Origin: Streptomyces rubellomurinus
Lineage (GTDB): Bacteria; Actinomycetota; Actinomycetes; Streptomycetales; Streptomycetaceae
Assembly: GCF_000961885.1 (NCBI RefSeq)
Contig: NZ_JZKH01000071.1
Span: 1 to 43,122 of the forward strand
Reading direction: 5' to 3'
DNA length: 43,122 nt
In this document: positions 41,388 through 43,122 of the stretch, in pieces
How positions within the stretch are numbered: position 1 is the first letter of the stretch
How the letters are laid out: every line of letters begins with the position of its first letter
Notes under the pieces: model-generated
What the model was told of the DNA's origin: nothing
Seen by the model: only the letters and a program-made list of their open reading frames with translations
The model's database searches: none
Program-made: the position numbers and the translations under genes

Positions 41388-42323
41388 ATGCTGCCTGTGG
41401 TGGAGACGGACGAACAGTGGGACGCGGTCGTGCCGGACGAGACCGTGGTACGGCCGGGCGCCGAGGCGCTGTGCGCGCGCCTGGGCGTCGGCGGGCTGCC
41501 GCTGGAGCGCTTCGCGGAGGGCTCCGTCCCGGTGTACGCGGTGGGCGGGGCGCACGTGCTCAAGCTGTTCCCGGCGCTCAGCGCGCGGGACGGCGTCACC
41601 GAGGAGCGCGTCCTCACCCACCTGCGGGGCGCGCTGCCGATCCCGACGCCGGAGGTGCGCGCGGCCGGCGAGTACGTCAACGGCTGGCGCTACGTGCTGA
41701 TGTCCCGGCTGCCGGGCGAGGGCCTGGCGCCCGCCTGGCCGGGCATCCCGCAGGGCGCGCGGGTGCGGATCGCCCGGGACTGCGGGGAGGCGCTGGCCGC
41801 CCTGCACGCGCTCGACCCGGATCCGCTCGCGGACGTGCTCGGCCCCGGCGACTGGTCCGCCTTCCTCGCCCGCCAGCGGGCCGGCGCGGTGGCGCGCCAG
41901 CGCGAACGCGGGCTGCCCGAGGCCTGGTCAGAGCAGATCCCGGACTTCCTCGCGGCCGCCCCGCTCCCCCGGGCGCCGCAACGCGCCCTGCTGCACACCG
42001 AGTTCATGCGCGAGCACCTGCTGACCGACCCGGCCGCCGGGTGGCGGCTCACCGGGCTGTTCGACTTCGAGCCCGCCATGATCGGTGATCCTGCGTACGA
42101 CCTGGTCGCGGTCGGCCTGTTCACCACCCGCGCCGATCCCGTCCTGCTCGGCCATCTGCTCGCCGCCTACGGCCGCGCCGTCGACCCGCGCCTGCTGATG
42201 GCGTACACGCTGCTGCACGTGTACAGCCACCTGCCGTGGTACCTGCGCGAGTTGGAGCCCGCGTCGCGGACGCTGGACGACCTGGCCGAGGAGTGGTTCG
42301 GCACCGCCCGGGCCTCCTACTGA
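41388..42323 (+). CDS. APH-fold phosphotransferase with altered catalytic loop
   Basis: A 311-residue protein of the aminoglycoside phosphotransferase (APH) superfamily. The N-lobe has YAVGGAHVLKLFP with the ATP-site Lys, and the C-lobe has LFDFEPAMIGDPAYDLVAVGLF, in which DFE (D226) is the metal motif. The catalytic loop is unusual: HTEFMREH (H203 to H210) stands where APH kinases have HGDxxxxN, so both the catalytic Asp and the metal Asn are missing at their usual places. I have seen similar HTE-type loops in streptomycete relatives, but know no activity. It may use a different base or be a pseudokinase. The ATG start follows a leaderless-type promoter, and the stop codon abuts the remains of a histidine kinase. 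Confidence 0.8.
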   Translation: MLPVVETDEQWDAVVPDETVVRPGAEALCARLGVGGLPLERFAEGSVPVYAVGGAHVLKLFPALSARDGVTEERVLTHLRGALPIPTPEVRAAGEYVNGWRYVLMSRLPGEGLAPAWPGIPQGARVRIARDCGEALAALHALDPDPLADVLGPGDWSAFLARQRAGAVARQRERGLPEAWSEQIPDFLAAAPLPRAPQRALLHTEFMREHLLTDPAAGWRLTGLFDFEPAMIGDPAYDLVAVGLFTTRADPVLLGHLLAAYGRAVDPRLLMAYTLLHVYSHLPWYLRELEPASRTLDDLAEEWFGTARASY

Positions 42324-42424
42324 GCGGTTTGGCCCGCCGCATCGCCGCGCTGGACGGTCGGCTGACGGTGGACAGCCCGCCGGGCGGCCCGACCCGGGTG
42401 GTCGCGGAGCTGCCATGCGGTTGA
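42323..42424 (+). pseudogene. C-terminal remnant of a sensor histidine kinase
   Basis: From 42323 the frame reads SGLARRIAALDGRLTVDSPP and then GGPTRVVAELPCG before TGA 42422-42424. This is the usual end of NarL-group sensor kinases (GLADRVAALGGRL...VDSPPGGGTRV..ELP): the last 33 codons of the ATPase domain. The stop overlaps the response regulator start, exactly as in intact kinase-regulator pairs. The rest of the kinase is absent; the phosphotransferase gene ends at the first base of this remnant. No start codon or ribosome-binding site drives it. Confidence 0.85.
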
Positions 42425-43059
42425 TGATCGCCGAGGACTCCGCGCTGCTGCGCGAGGGCCTGGTCCGCCTGCTGGCCGACGAGGGGCACGAGGTGGCCGC
42501 CGCGGTGGGGGACGCGGACGCCCTGCTGGCCGCGGTGGCCGCCGATCCCCCGGACGTCACCGTCGTGGACGTCCGCATGCCGCCCACCCACACCGACGAG
42601 GGGCTGCGGGCCGCCCTGCGGATCCGGTCCGAGCACCCGCGGGTGGGGGTGCTGGTGCTGTCGCAGTACGTGGAGCAGCGGTACGCCGCCGAGCTGCTGG
42701 CGGCCGACACCCGGGGCGTGGGGTACCTGCTGAAGGACCGGGTCGGCCGGGTGGAGGAGTTCCTGTCCGCGCTGGACCGGGTGCACGGCGGCGGCACGGT
42801 GTTCGACCCGGAGGTGGTGCGCCGCCTCCTCGCCCGCACCCGCCGCACCGACGATCTCGACCTGCTGACGGAACGCGAGCGGACCGTGCTGACGCTCATG
42901 GCCCAGGGCTGCACCAACGCGGCCATCGCCCAGCAGCTGTTCGTCTCCAGGAGCGCGGTGGAGAAGCACGTCAACGCGGTGTTCGACAAGCTGCGGCTGC
43001 CGCGGGACGACGGCGCCAACCGCAGGGTCCTGGCCGTCCTGCGGTTCCTCGGGGGCTGA
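42415..43059 (+). CDS. NarL/LuxR-family response regulator, orphaned from its kinase
   Basis: Two-component response regulator of 214 residues. The receiver domain (1-120) has acidic pocket E7/D8, phosphorylation site D52 (VVDVRMPP) and K107 (YLLKDRV). The C-terminal LuxR helix-turn-helix (about 148-210) includes LLTERERTVLTLMAQGCTNAAIAQQLFVSRSAVEKHV. ATG 42415 lies inside the end of the kinase remnant and follows GGAG by six bases. Since the cognate kinase is missing apart from its tail, signal input is unknown: it may depend on another kinase, on small phosphodonors or be inactive. Confidence 0.93.
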   Translation: MRLMIAEDSALLREGLVRLLADEGHEVAAAVGDADALLAAVAADPPDVTVVDVRMPPTHTDEGLRAALRIRSEHPRVGVLVLSQYVEQRYAAELLAADTRGVGYLLKDRVGRVEEFLSALDRVHGGGTVFDPEVVRRLLARTRRTDDLDLLTERERTVLTLMAQGCTNAAIAQQLFVSRSAVEKHVNAVFDKLRLPRDDGANRRVLAVLRFLGG

Positions 43060-43065
43060 CGTCCG

Positions 43066-43122
43066 GGCCCGCGCCCGCCCGCGCCCGCCGCGCCCGCCCG
43101 CGCCCGCCGCGCCCGCCGCGCC
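43066..43122. repeat. GCGCCCGCC simple repeat at window end
   Basis: The last 57 bases are a degenerate repeat of CGCGCCCGCC units (for example CCCGCGCCCGCCGCG). No gene is seen; it probably continues past the window. Confidence 0.6.

Overview
The DNA is very GC-rich, almost every codon ends in G or C, and GTG and TTG starts are common. With a SAV2148-family HEPN protein, an LHVDL-type sulfur leader peptide and a [2Fe-2S] SoxR, this points to a streptomycete chromosome (Streptomyces or Kitasatospora). No phage, insertion sequence, CRISPR array, tRNA or rRNA was seen, so this looks like chromosomal backbone with a few patchy insertions. Identity calls come from reading motifs and alignments from memory, not from searches.

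Region 1 (1-6680) holds rsgA (ribosome-assembly GTPase) with a structured leader and a possible 23-codon upstream ORF, a CtaG-type cytochrome oxidase assembly membrane protein, a FtsW/RodA-family polymerase with a Gly/Gln-rich tail, and a convergent BrkB/YihY membrane protein.

Region 2 (6680-16391) is a complete assimilatory sulfate operon. It runs: cysteine-type leader peptide, sulfite reductase, small zinc-ribbon protein, cysH, cysC, cysD, cysN, a three-gene ABC importer (lipoprotein, ATPase, permease) and a sirohydrochlorin chelatase that supports siroheme for the reductase. Together these import a sulfur source, activate sulfate (CysDN, CysC), reduce it (CysH, Sir) and supply the cofactor. 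A vapBC toxin-antitoxin pair abuts its end.

Region 3 (17100-32150) has a DEAD-box helicase, a cold-shock protein with a two-hairpin 5' UTR, two divergent MMPL exporters around a 0.5 kb structured intergenic region, an APH-type phosphotransferase, a polysaccharide deacetylase lipoprotein, a DnaQ-like exonuclease, a MacB/FtsX-type ABC pair, a GNAT acetyltransferase and the SAV2148-family HEPN protein.

Region 4 (32599-39045) is a GlgX-TreY-TreZ set that converts glycogen to trehalose. Region 5 (39062-41323) is a split transketolase divergent from soxR, with a SoxR box between them. Region 6 (41388-43122) is an unusual phosphotransferase gene that ends exactly where the last 33 codons of a sensor histidine kinase survive, followed by an orphaned NarL-type response regulator. 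The most interesting points are the sulfur leader peptide and altered CysH cluster motif, the SoxR-transketolase pairing, the kinase remnant, and the csp and MMPL intergenic RNA structures.
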